From: Chryseobacterium gilvum
GTDB lineage: Bacteria > Bacteroidota > Bacteroidia > Flavobacteriales > Weeksellaceae
Length of the DNA stretch: 64,000 nucleotides
Assembly (NCBI RefSeq): GCF_025628965.1
Contig: NZ_JAOTEN010000001.1
Coordinates: 124,001-188,000 of the forward strand
Reading direction: 5' to 3'
This document shows, piece after piece, positions 53,931 through 62,800 of the stretch (the stretch's first letter is position 1; each line of letters opens with the position of its first letter). A model generated the notes under the pieces. It had not been told where the DNA came from and searched no databases. It saw nothing but the letters and a program-made list of their open reading frames with translations. The position numbers and the translations under genes are program-made.

Positions 53931-54371
53931 ATGGAATTAAAAATATTAAAAGATTGGAAAATTTATACAGGACAAGAACAAGACAATCCTTATGATTATA
54001 TAAGTAGTAATATTAATCCTGAAGATATATATTTAATAGGAAAGTATATATATTTTCCTGATATTATAGCACATGAGAAAGGTTTTTTTCTGAAAGAAAA
54101 AATATCAGATGAATTATATAATGTATGGTTTAATAAACTAAATGGCGACATACAAGAGGTAGAAAAAGTTATTAATCATCTTCATATTTATGATTTATTC
54201 GGTCATTTTAATGAAGTAATTGATGAAGCTATTTTTTTAGAAATTGCAAGTCAAATAAAATTATCTTGGGAATTTTATTTGAAGTATAAATTTCCTGTAA
54301 AAGAATTTGTTATAGACTTTAATAAAAACGATTATGGCCCAACAATTACATTTTATTGTAAAAGGAAATGA
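53931..54371 (+). CDS. Uncharacterised 146-residue protein in the RHS accessory region
   Basis: A soluble acidic protein that I do not recognise, with MELKILKDWKIYTGQEQDNP at the start, EDIYLIGKYIYFPDIIAHEK in the first half and SWEFYLKYKFPVKEFVIDF at the end. It is tyrosine-rich and AT-rich. The size and composition match the other small genes here and many polymorphic-toxin immunity proteins, but no toxin is left beside it. Confidence 0.5.
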   Translation: MELKILKDWKIYTGQEQDNPYDYISSNINPEDIYLIGKYIYFPDIIAHEKGFFLKEKISDELYNVWFNKLNGDIQEVEKVINHLHIYDLFGHFNEVIDEAIFLEIASQIKLSWEFYLKYKFPVKEFVIDFNKNDYGPTITFYCKRK

Positions 54372-54579
54372 AAATAATTTTATTATAGTTTATTGCCATG
54401 AAACTAAATTAGGCAAAGGAAATAATAAAGGAGAAGAGGGAGTTATGGAAAATGGAAAGTAATCTGGTCGACAAATAAGATAACTCGGATTCTAATCTAT
54501 CAGAAAGGAGAGAAAGTCTTTATTGGATAGTGATAGATCATTACGGAAATCCGCTCCTATAAAAGGATGTAGTAATAAT

Positions 54580-54915
54580 ATGACAAAAAAAAATAACTTA
54601 ATCGATTCACTCGAATTGCTTTCATCAAGTTCTGATGATCAAAGGAAATATTTAAGAAATTTATTTGGTAATAAATATTTCAATGTTGATGAAATTTTAC
54701 TAGAGTATGAAGATGCTAAATTTTTGCGAGATTCTTATAATGAAAATATTAAAATAATGTTTTTAGAACTTGATAAAATTTTAGAGAAGATTGATGAATA
54801 CGAATTGTACAATATTGATGATTTGAATAATGACATTTGGAATCAAGTAAGAAATAAATCAAAAGTAATCTTGGGCATTATTAATTATAAAAGCCCCAAT
54901 GTTACCGATTTGTAA
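54580..54915 (+). CDS. Uncharacterised 111-residue helical protein in the RHS accessory region
   Basis: An acidic, mainly helical protein that I do not recognise (SLELLSSSSDDQRKYLRNLF, then FLELDKILEKIDEYELYNID). I use ATG 54580. A TTG at 54523 would add 19 residues that do not look like the rest. It ends 46 bp before the decayed RHS junction, so it may be the last immunity-like gene of an older cassette. Confidence 0.5.
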   Translation: MTKKNNLIDSLELLSSSSDDQRKYLRNLFGNKYFNVDEILLEYEDAKFLRDSYNENIKIMFLELDKILEKIDEYELYNIDDLNNDIWNQVRNKSKVILGIINYKSPNVTDL

Positions 54916-54960
54916 ACTAATGTCTAACAGATTAACAATAGGAATATCTTTCGTTTATAG

Positions 54961-55086
54961 AATCCTAAACGCAGTTTCTGGCTAAGTGTAGACCCGTTAG
55001 CAGAAATTACCTACTCTTCATATACCTGTACTTGAAATGATCTTTTAACTTTGCAGATCCATCGGGAATAATAGGAGAAAGAAGGG
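54961..55086 (+). pseudogene. Decayed third copy of the RHS-core junction
   Basis: About 126 bp match part of the 251-bp junction repeat. The first codons still read NPKRSFWLSVDPLAEIT, then changes appear (YSSYTCT and a stop codon where the others have NSPYAYVW). A one-base change in length and further substitutions follow before a recognisable end (CCATCGGGAAT, GGAGAAAGAAGGGG). The left part of the repeat and any toxin tip are lost. It is a relic of an older tip cassette. Confidence 0.88.
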
Positions 55087-55132
55087 GACATTGCACAAAA
55101 CGATGCAGAATTATTTGGGAAACCTCATATTA

Positions 55133-55167
55133 AAAATCCCCATTAACAATTTGTTTATAGGGATTTT
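55133..55167 (-). terminator. Terminator after tRNA-Ser
   Basis: AAAATCCC and GGGATTTT form an 8-bp stem with a long (19-base) loop. Read on the minus strand it follows the tRNA gene by two bases and ends in T-rich sequence. Confidence 0.5.
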
Positions 55168-55168
55168 G

Positions 55169-55255
55169 CAGAGAGGAAGGGATTCGAACCCTCGATACAG
55201 TTACCCGCATACTACCTTTCCAGGGTAGCTCCTTCAACCACTCGGACACCTCTCT
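55169..55255 (-). tRNA. tRNA-Ser (anticodon GGA)
   Basis: An 87-nt class II tRNA on the minus strand. Acceptor stem AGAGAGG / CCTCTCT, anticodon stem CTACC / GGTAG around loop CTGGAAA (anticodon GGA), a long variable arm, and T arm GAGGG-TTCGAAT-CCCTT. The discriminator is G, and CCA is not fully encoded. Its 3' end faces the RHS accessory region. Confidence 0.96.
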
Positions 55256-55313
55256 ATTTTGAAGACTGCAAAAATAGGCTATTTTTATTGAATTCACAAA
55301 TGATTAATTTCAA

Positions 55314-56330
55314 TTATTCCGTAATTTCTCCGCACATGCTTCTGGAAAAATTTTCTGCGAAGCTTCCTGTATAATTGGGATTGTCAATCAGATGCATCGC
55401 CTTGGTAATTGCACTTTCGGCCGTCATATCTTTACCGCTTATGGCGCCAATCTTAGCAAAAACATTGCTGTTTTCATACTTTCCAAATGATATTCCGCCG
55501 GAAATACATTGGCTTACCACTACGATCTCCGTTCCGTTATTTCTGATTTCCTGTAATATTTCAAGTGTTTTTTCGCTGCTGAATATAGTTCCCGAACCGA
55601 AAACCTGTAAAATCAAAACTTTCATTTTCGGGATTTCTTTAAAATGATTCATTTTCATCCCGGGGAAAATTCTCCAGAACAGAACATCTTCGGAGATATA
55701 ATTGTCAATATGGAATTCCGTTTCAGAACGATCCCGGTATAAATTGTCTTTCACAATATTTAGATGCACACCAGATTGCCCCAAAATAGGGTAGTTCGGA
55801 CTGGAATATGCATCAAAAAATTCTGCAGAATACTTTAAAGTACGGTTTCCGCGCAGCAATTTATATTCAAAATAAATCGCCACTTCCTGTATAACCGCTT
55901 CCTCATTTTCATACAGACTCGCATAATACAGGCTCGTAAGAAGGTTTTCTTTGGCATCTGTACGCAAATCTCCGATCGGCAGTTGAGAGCCTGTTAAAAT
56001 CACGGGTTTTTTCAGACCTTTTAGCATAAAGCTTAATGCGGAAGCCGTATAAGACATGGTGTCGGTACCGTGAAGAATCAGGAATCCGTCAAAATGATCA
56101 TAATTGTCAAAAATATAATTGGTAATGATTTTCCACTCTTCAGGTCCCATATCGGAAGAGTCGAGCGGTTTGGCAAAAGGATGTACAAAAACTTCGCATT
56201 CCATCAATTTCATTTCGGGCATCTTTTCAAAAATATTTCCGAAATCAAAAGCGCGCAGACTTCCGCTTTCATAATCTTTTTCCATACCGATGGTTCCACC
56301 GGTGTAGATAAGCAGGACTTTTCTTTTCAT
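55314..56330 (-). CDS. ansA: Type I L-asparaginase
   Basis: A 338-residue cytoplasmic asparaginase that hydrolyses L-asparagine to aspartate and ammonia. The first nucleophile motif IYTGGTIGM holds Thr12. The second catalytic motif is LHGTDTMSYTASAL, and TGSQLPIGDLRTD follows. No signal peptide is seen, which points to the low-affinity cytoplasmic (type I) form. The C-terminus includes SQCISGGISFGKYENS. It diverges from the TrmH-type gene, with 77 bp between the start codons. Confidence 0.95.
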   Translation of the reverse strand: MKRKVLLIYTGGTIGMEKDYESGSLRAFDFGNIFEKMPEMKLMECEVFVHPFAKPLDSSDMGPEEWKIITNYIFDNYDHFDGFLILHGTDTMSYTASALSFMLKGLKKPVILTGSQLPIGDLRTDAKENLLTSLYYASLYENEEAVIQEVAIYFEYKLLRGNRTLKYSAEFFDAYSSPNYPILGQSGVHLNIVKDNLYRDRSETEFHIDNYISEDVLFWRIFPGMKMNHFKEIPKMKVLILQVFGSGTIFSSEKTLEILQEIRNNGTEIVVVSQCISGGISFGKYENSNVFAKIGAISGKDMTAESAITKAMHLIDNPNYTGSFAENFSRSMCGEITE

Positions 56331-56407
56331 GTACTTTCAAATATTTTTGAACCCGCATCAGGTTCAGAATTTCAAAATTACGTTAATTTGCAAAGATTTG
56401 AAAATAG

Positions 56408-57079
56408 ATGGAAGATTTAGCAAAAACCTACGAATATCTAAAGCAGTTTTTAACGGAAGAAAGATTAAGAAAAATTGAGCATTTTGCCCCGGAAAGTTCA
56501 GATTTTGTATTGCCGGTTTTGGAAGATGTGTATCAGTTCAGAAACGCTGCGGCCATCGTTCGTTCGGTAGAAGCCTGCGGATTCCACAAAGTGGTGGCGC
56601 TGCAGGAGGAAAATAATTTTGAACCCAATCTAAAAGTGACAAAAGGTGCAGATACCTGGGTTGAGGTGGAAAAACTGCCCCGAAATATGGAATCTCTGCA
56701 GAAAATTAAAAATAAAGGGTATAAAATAGTGGCTGTTTCATTAGAAAATAATGCCGTCATGTTGCCGGATTATACGATTAATGAGTCTATTGCTTTGGTT
56801 TTTGGAACAGAACTGGAAGGTGTTTCTCAGGAAATTCTTGATTTTGCGGATGAAACCTTGGCGATCCCGATGTATGGTTTTACGAGAAGCTTTAATGTTT
56901 CGGTTGCGGCTTCCATCTGTATGTATGAATTAAAACAAAAACTGATAAAATCGGATATTGACTATAAACTCAATGAAGAAAAATTACTGAAAATGAAGAT
57001 TCGCTGGGCGGTGAATTCGATGAGAAGCGGTGAGCAGATTTTAGGAAAGTATTTAATAGATAATAATTTTACTTTTTAA
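56408..57079 (+). CDS. TrmH-family (SpoU) tRNA/rRNA 2'-O-methyltransferase
   Basis: A 223-residue SPOUT methyltransferase that transfers a methyl group from SAM to the 2'-oxygen of a ribose. The SpoU motifs are VYQFRNAAAIVRSVEACGFH (motif 1), VFGTELEGVSQEILDFAD (motif 2) and IPMYGFTRSFNVSVAASICM (motif 3). The sequence pattern and C-terminal extension look most like TrmH, which methylates G18 of tRNA, but other TrmH-type targets are possible. The following gene starts 27 bp later on the same strand. Confidence 0.9.
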   Translation: MEDLAKTYEYLKQFLTEERLRKIEHFAPESSDFVLPVLEDVYQFRNAAAIVRSVEACGFHKVVALQEENNFEPNLKVTKGADTWVEVEKLPRNMESLQKIKNKGYKIVAVSLENNAVMLPDYTINESIALVFGTELEGVSQEILDFADETLAIPMYGFTRSFNVSVAASICMYELKQKLIKSDIDYKLNEEKLLKMKIRWAVNSMRSGEQILGKYLIDNNFTF

Positions 57080-57106
57080 AAGGTATCATTAAAATTTTAA
57101 ATCATC

Positions 57107-57652
57107 ATGACGAGATTACTGCCTCTCTTATTTTTATTTTTTTCAGGATGCTTTTTTTCACAATTAAAAGTCGATTCGATATCCTATAAGAGAGAAAATA
57201 GAAAAATGATTATTTATCCCGCATTTCTGGTAGGGTATCATTTTTCTGGTGATGCAAAAGACCATACAGAAACCTGGAAATCCGGCCAAATGCATACTTT
57301 AGAATTAGCATATGCAAAAGTTTTCAAATACGGCGGCCCGCATGGCGGATCAAAAGTGTATTATGCAGGAAGTGATTTCAGTCTGAGTAATAAATATGAT
57401 TTCTTTGTCGCCCCCAAAATTGGGATAAATGTAGGAGCAGGGTTTATGTTTGGTACCGAATTGCAGCTGCAAACGAATTTTGAACAATTTGTGCCAAGAA
57501 TAATGCCGTATTTCGGGATTGGCGGTTGGGGAGGCAAATTTTATATCGGATACAATTTCAGATTGGCAAAAGCTGAAAGTTTGCCCGTCAATACAGGTCA
57601 TATCGGGATAACTTGGCCCATAAAAGGAAGAGTGAAAAAGAGTAATGACTAA
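57107..57652 (+). CDS. Uncharacterised secreted protein, likely beta-rich
   Basis: A 181-residue protein with a signal peptide (MTRLLPLLFLFFSGCFFSQ). The mature part has alternating hydrophobic strands and many glycines and aromatics (KIGINVGAGFMFGTELQLQT, PYFGIGGWGGKFYIGYNF), which resembles a small outer-membrane beta-barrel. I recognise no named family. The end of the gene overlaps the end of rsmE on the opposite strand by 4 bp (shared CTAA), so no independent terminator is possible between them. Confidence 0.65.
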   Translation: MTRLLPLLFLFFSGCFFSQLKVDSISYKRENRKMIIYPAFLVGYHFSGDAKDHTETWKSGQMHTLELAYAKVFKYGGPHGGSKVYYAGSDFSLSNKYDFFVAPKIGINVGAGFMFGTELQLQTNFEQFVPRIMPYFGIGGWGGKFYIGYNFRLAKAESLPVNTGHIGITWPIKGRVKKSND

Positions 57653-58344
57653 ATCATCCTATTATAATTCCAGGCTGCTACAAAAACTCCCGCGGTTTCC
57701 GTTCTCAGTCTTTGGTTCCCTAGTGAAACCGCTTTGATCCCTTTTTCGGCTAAAAACAGAATTTCTTTATCCGAAAAATCTCCTTCCGGGCCAATCAGAA
57801 AAGTATAGTTTTCAAATGTCGGGATTTCATTAAGATGAATTCGTTCTAAATTTTCGTTGCAGTGTGCCACGAAAGTATTCTCGGGATCCATATTTTTCAG
57901 GAAATCAGATAATTTCATTACATCATTAATGACCGGAAAATGAAATCTCAGGCTTTGCTTTGATGCCGCGACCGCCTGTTTTCTGATCTTATCAATATTC
58001 AAATTTTTGCGTTCTGTTTTTTCAGTTTGAAGAATGGTGATCTCATAAATTCCCATTTCCACCGCTTTTTCAACAAAAAATTCAATACGGTCAATATTTT
58101 TTGTAGGTGCAATCGCAATATGAAGTTTTGGATTGAATTCCGGAGTATTATTTTTAATTCCCAAAATCTTAATTCCGGCTTTTTTGCCTTCAATCATTAA
58201 TGTTCCGGAAGCTAAATTCCCTTTTCCGTCAGTTACATAAATTTCCTCACCGTCTTTCATACGAAGCACTTTTACGATGTGTTGCTGCTCTTCGTCGTTA
58301 ATAATGGCTTTTCCGTCAGCTATTTCTCCAAAAAATAGTTTCAT
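57649..58344 (-). CDS. rsmE: 16S rRNA (uracil-1498-N3)-methyltransferase
   Basis: RsmE methylates N3 of U1498 in 16S rRNA using SAM. The 231-residue protein has the N-terminal PUA-like region (ADGKAIINDEEQQHIVKVLR, then MKDGEEIYVTDGKG) and a SPOUT C-terminal domain with FLIGPEGDFSDKEI and VSLGNQRLRTETA, the trefoil-knot SAM pocket. Length is typical. Its stop codon overlaps that of the convergent secreted protein gene. Upstream on the same strand is a small unknown gene, with 40 bp between them. Confidence 0.95.
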   Translation of the reverse strand: MKLFFGEIADGKAIINDEEQQHIVKVLRMKDGEEIYVTDGKGNLASGTLMIEGKKAGIKILGIKNNTPEFNPKLHIAIAPTKNIDRIEFFVEKAVEMGIYEITILQTEKTERKNLNIDKIRKQAVAASKQSLRFHFPVINDVMKLSDFLKNMDPENTFVAHCNENLERIHLNEIPTFENYTFLIGPEGDFSDKEILFLAEKGIKAVSLGNQRLRTETAGVFVAAWNYNRMI

Positions 58345-58384
58345 AGTCAGTTATTTAAAATAGGCCTGAAATTATATTATATGA

Positions 58385-58798
58385 TTATTGAAACGCAATC
58401 TCATTATCGCTCAAGAAAGCAACCCCGGTTTTTATTGTGGCATAGATATCACCGTCACAATCTCTGTAAGAACAAGCGTAAATCTCTTCAATCCATTTAT
58501 CATTCATAAAAATCAAATTCAGGTATTCATTTTTTCTTAAATTATTTTTAATAGATAAATAATCTCCTTCTTTGGGCTCGTAAGTAAAACTAAAGACATT
58601 TTCTGAATTGATTTTATCAATGACCTCTTCCTTTACATTTTGAATATATCCTGTTTCTGAGCTGATCATCAAATAATCTTCATCTTCAGATTTTTCTTCT
58701 GCTTCATTTTTTTCGGTAACGGTTTCCAATACCCAATAGTATTTTGAGTTCTTTTTAGATTGCGTTCCCAGTATTTTTTCTTCTAATAATACTTTCAT
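58385..58798 (-). CDS. Uncharacterised acidic protein
   Basis: A 137-residue soluble protein, rich in E, K and N (NEAEEKSEDEDYLMISSETG near residues 31-50), with beta-type segments later (EGDYLSIKNNLRKNEYLNLI and DGDIYATIKTGVAFL). I do not recognise it. It lies between tsaD (29 bp) and rsmE (40 bp) on the same strand, so the three are likely cotranscribed; that is the only hint at a translation-linked role. Confidence 0.6.
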   Translation of the reverse strand: MKVLLEEKILGTQSKKNSKYYWVLETVTEKNEAEEKSEDEDYLMISSETGYIQNVKEEVIDKINSENVFSFTYEPKEGDYLSIKNNLRKNEYLNLIFMNDKWIEEIYACSYRDCDGDIYATIKTGVAFLSDNEIAFQ

Positions 58799-58827
58799 CT
58801 GTAGATGTTTATTTTTAAAGTCTTAAT

Positions 58828-59844
58828 TTATAAATCGTATTTTGAGGTTGCGGTGGTCCGTAAATCCGTAAACTCTCCCCGTTCAAATTTGAGCTGGGCC
58901 ACCATAGCGATCATTGCTGCATTATCCGTAGTATATTCAAATTTCGGGATATAAATATTCCATCCCAGTTTTGTGTGGTTGTCCTGCATGGCTTGTCTTA
59001 ACGCAGAATTGGCAGAAACTCCGCCTGCAATGGCTACTTCTTTGATACTCAAATCGTTTGCCGCCTTCTCCAGTTTATTCATTAAAATCTCAATAATACA
59101 TTTTTGTACCGAAGCACAGAGATCATTCATATTTTCCTTGATAAAATCAGGATTTTTCTTTATTTCTTTCTGAATGAAATACAATACCGAAGTTTTTATC
59201 CCGCTGAAAGAATAATCATAATTTTCCAGTCTGGGTTTATTAAATGTGAAAGCATCAGGATTACCTACTTTTGCTAAACGGTCGATGATCGGTCCTGCAG
59301 GATAATCCAGGTCGAAAATTTTTCCAATTTTATCAAATGCTTCTCCAGCTGCGTCATCCATGGTTTTCCCGATAATTTCCATTTCAAAATAATCTTTTAC
59401 CAAGACGATCATGGTATGACCGCCACTCACTGTAAGACATAGAAACGGAAATTTTGGCGGCACAGGATTTGCATCGTCGATGAAGTGCGCCAAAATGTGC
59501 GCCTGAAGATGATTGACTTCTATTAAAGGAACGTTTAAACTCATAGCGAAAGACTTAGCGAAAGACGTTCCTACAAGAAGAGAACCCAAAAGTCCGGGAC
59601 CACGGGTAAATCCTATGGCTGAGATGGCATTTTGTTGTATATTTGCTTTAAGCAAAGACTTTTCAACGACAGGAATGATATTTTGCTGATGCGCCCGTGA
59701 AGCCAGTTCAGGAACCACCCCTCCGTATTCTTTATGGATCTCCTGGTTTGCGGCGATGTTGGAAAGAATAGAATTTCCTTTGATAATGGCTGCTGAAGTA
59801 TCATCGCAGGACGATTCGATACCTAAAATTATAGAGTCACTCAT
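58828..59844 (-). CDS. tsaD: tRNA threonylcarbamoyladenosine transferase TsaD
   Basis: TsaD transfers the threonylcarbamoyl group to A37 of ANN-decoding tRNAs (t6A). The 338-residue ASKHA-fold protein shows the N-terminal GIESSCDDTSAAI, the metal-binding pair in VNHLQAHILAH, the LTVSGGHTMIVLV segment and VAIAGGVSANSALR. Length is normal. MtaB, also encoded in this window, further modifies the t6A base that TsaD makes. It starts 4 bp from the start of the divergent TamB-like gene. Confidence 0.97.
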   Translation of the reverse strand: MSDSIILGIESSCDDTSAAIIKGNSILSNIAANQEIHKEYGGVVPELASRAHQQNIIPVVEKSLLKANIQQNAISAIGFTRGPGLLGSLLVGTSFAKSFAMSLNVPLIEVNHLQAHILAHFIDDANPVPPKFPFLCLTVSGGHTMIVLVKDYFEMEIIGKTMDDAAGEAFDKIGKIFDLDYPAGPIIDRLAKVGNPDAFTFNKPRLENYDYSFSGIKTSVLYFIQKEIKKNPDFIKENMNDLCASVQKCIIEILMNKLEKAANDLSIKEVAIAGGVSANSALRQAMQDNHTKLGWNIYIPKFEYTTDNAAMIAMVAQLKFERGEFTDLRTTATSKYDL

Positions 59845-59848
59845 AGTA

Positions 59849-62800
59849 ATGGCAAAGTTAGAGAATAATAACGAAAATGAGCATAAAAAATCGGTAGCAG
59901 AAAACCTGGGTGATCAGGTGCAGAAGACTGTTGGTAATGTTCAGGAGACTGTGAAAGAAGCTTCCGCACTTGCTTCTGATGCCATAAAACATCCAATAGA
60001 TACCGCACAGGAATTCGGAAAACAGGCTGCAAAAGATGTGACAAGTTATTCTTGGTGGGCAAGGCTTTTACTGGTCTTATTTTGGACTGTTCTTTCTATT
60101 GTAATTTTGGTTTTTATTGCCATCAATCTTCCGGTGACCAAAAGATGGGCTGCAGATCAGGCATTACAAATCGTCAACAGAGATTTTAAAGCTGAAATGA
60201 CTACCGAAAGTGTAGAAGTTGATTTTTTTGGCGATGTGACTATAAAAGGATTACGAATAAAAGATTATAAAGGCCTGGAATTTATTAAAGCCCGGGAATT
60301 TATTGCGAATTCTGACTGGTTTTCTCTTGCAACCAATGTTGGAAAGAACAATTCCCTAAGCTTTAATGCTTTAACGCTTAAAAATGCCGATATAAAAGTC
60401 ATTACCTACAAAGGCGACAGCATTTCAAATTTTATCCGTTTTACAAAACTGTTTGACAGCGGCAAGAAAAAAGATCCTTCAAAACCGCCTTTCCAGCTCA
60501 ATTCAAGATTGGATATTATAGATTCTAAAGTTTCTATTGTTAATCAGAATTCACCGGGCGAACCCGGAAAATGGCTTACCGCCACCAATGTAAATTTAAG
60601 AGCACCAAAAGTAAAAGTAAACGGGATTAATATTTCAGCTCAGATCAATAATTTTACATTTACCACAAAAAGATGGGGAAAATCACATTTTGTAGAAACT
60701 TTTTCTACAGAGCTCTCCATGACGCAGGATTTCCTGTTTCTAAGAGATCTCACCCTCAATACAGATCATTCTCTTCTGCAGGGAGATATCAAATTTAATC
60801 TTAACAAAGGTTCATGGGCAGATTTTGCAGATAAAGTAAGATGGGATATGAATCTTATTCAGGGAAGTCAGCTGAGCGGCTATGACATCAGTTATTTTGT
60901 AACCAGATGGGATAATTTTATTCCTTTTAATGTCTCAGGAAAAATGGATGGCCCACTGAACAAATTTACGCTGGATAATTTTCTGATCCGAAATCCGTCA
61001 GTAAATATTGCCGCCAAAAAAATGATGGTGACCAATTTACTGAAAGGCAATTTTCTGATAGAAACCAACAATCTTTCCGCAGATTTCACCTATAAAGATT
61101 TAAAAGCCATGATGCCTTCTTTCATTGCTACTAAGATGAAAACTTTCGCAGATGATTTTGGGAAACTGAAATACAACGGAACTGCAAAAGTAAATCCGAA
61201 ACAAGTCTATATCGCTTCCGGAAACCTGATGACCGGAATAGGGCAGGCAAAAATTTCTAATTTTTCACTGACAGATTACAGTTCGCCTTTGCCAAAATAT
61301 GCAGGATATGCAGAAGTTAAAGACTTAAATACATTCGTCATTACTAAAAATAAAGCAGTAGGACTCATTTCAGGAAAATTTAATCTGAACGGACAGAGCT
61401 TTGATGTCAAAACCATGCGTCTGAGTACAAAATCTCAGATTTCAAGCATTGAAATTATGAATAAGGAAATCAATAATCTATATCTCGACGGATTATTGGA
61501 TCACCGGAAATACAACGGGTTAATCACCGTAAACGATGAGCAGGCAAAAGCAACCGTAAAAGGACTTATTGATTTCAGTACTTCAAGAATTTCTGCCGAT
61601 GTAAAGGCGGATGTAAGGTACCTGAATATGAATTATTTTGCAGATAAACCAGGCAATCAGATCGTAAGCGGCCAGGTTAACGGAAAAATGTCGATGACTA
61701 CCCTTAATGATTTAAATCTGGATGTTGAAGCGAATAATATCAATTTTGCAACGGCTACACAACGGTATTTAATTCCTAATGCAAAGGTGAAAACCTTTAT
61801 AGAAGGAGGAAACCGGGTGATTGATGTGATTGCTCCGGGCGCCGTTGATGGTAAGATTTCCGGGAAATATAACCTTGCGGATCTCGCAGGAATGGTAGAG
61901 AACGGATTAGGAAAAATTTTAGTGGGACCACCGCCCAGAAAATTATACCGCGGACAGAATTTTACCATGAATTTTAATGTTCAGCAGGGATTGGTAAGCT
62001 ATTTTATGCCGGATCTCAAAATTCCTCAGGGAGCATCTGTTAACGGAGAATATGATGGAAATTCAAATAACCTGATTTTAAATCTTGATGCCGCTGCCCT
62101 GAAATATGTAATGACCAAAAAGGAGGAGATTTCTGATGCCGATATTGCTTTGGCAAAAGCCAACCCTGAGTATAAAGTAAACGAAAGGGAAAATATTACC
62201 AGAGACAGTGCATTGGTCGATAGCGTCATGGTGAGAATTAATACGGCAAATCTCGATCAGCAGCTGTATGCGAAGGTTAAAAGAATTGAATATAACAAGA
62301 ATATACTGAAAGATTTTACGCTCACGGGTAAAAACGAAAACAATACGTTACTTCGCATCGCGACCAATTTTAAACATGGCAGTCCGGAGGATGAGCTGGA
62401 TGATAATCTGAAGACTTACGCTATCAATTTTAATCAGTCTACCAATCCTGCAGGAGATTATGTTTTCAGGTTTGAACCTACGGAAGTGAGCTTTAATAAT
62501 GTAAAATGGGCCATTGACACATCACCGGAATTGGATCATTATATAAGCTACAGAAAAAAAACCCAGGATTTTGAAATTAAAAATCTGAGGATTTATTCAG
62601 ACCAGAGCTCATTACTGATTAATGAATCTACTTTTAAATCTGCAAAAGACTTTTACGTAGACGCAGAAGTGAAAGATTTTGCCGTTGAAAAGCTTCTGGA
62701 AATGCAGGCCGGAGGAAATCCCATGGATATAAAAGGCCTTGCCAACGGAAGCGTGAAAATTAAAATGGATAAAAGTACACTGCAGCCCCTGATCGATTTA

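Noticed and set aside
54523..54579. TTG start for the 111-residue protein
   Set aside because: The extra 19 residues have a different composition and no ribosome binding site; ATG 54580 is preferred.
55133..55255. tRNA-Ser as the attachment site of a mobile island carrying the RHS genes
   Set aside because: The 3' end of the tRNA faces the accessory region, but I see no repeat of its end at the left border and no integrase, transposase or excisionase gene. Local recombination within the RHS repeat explains the structure better.
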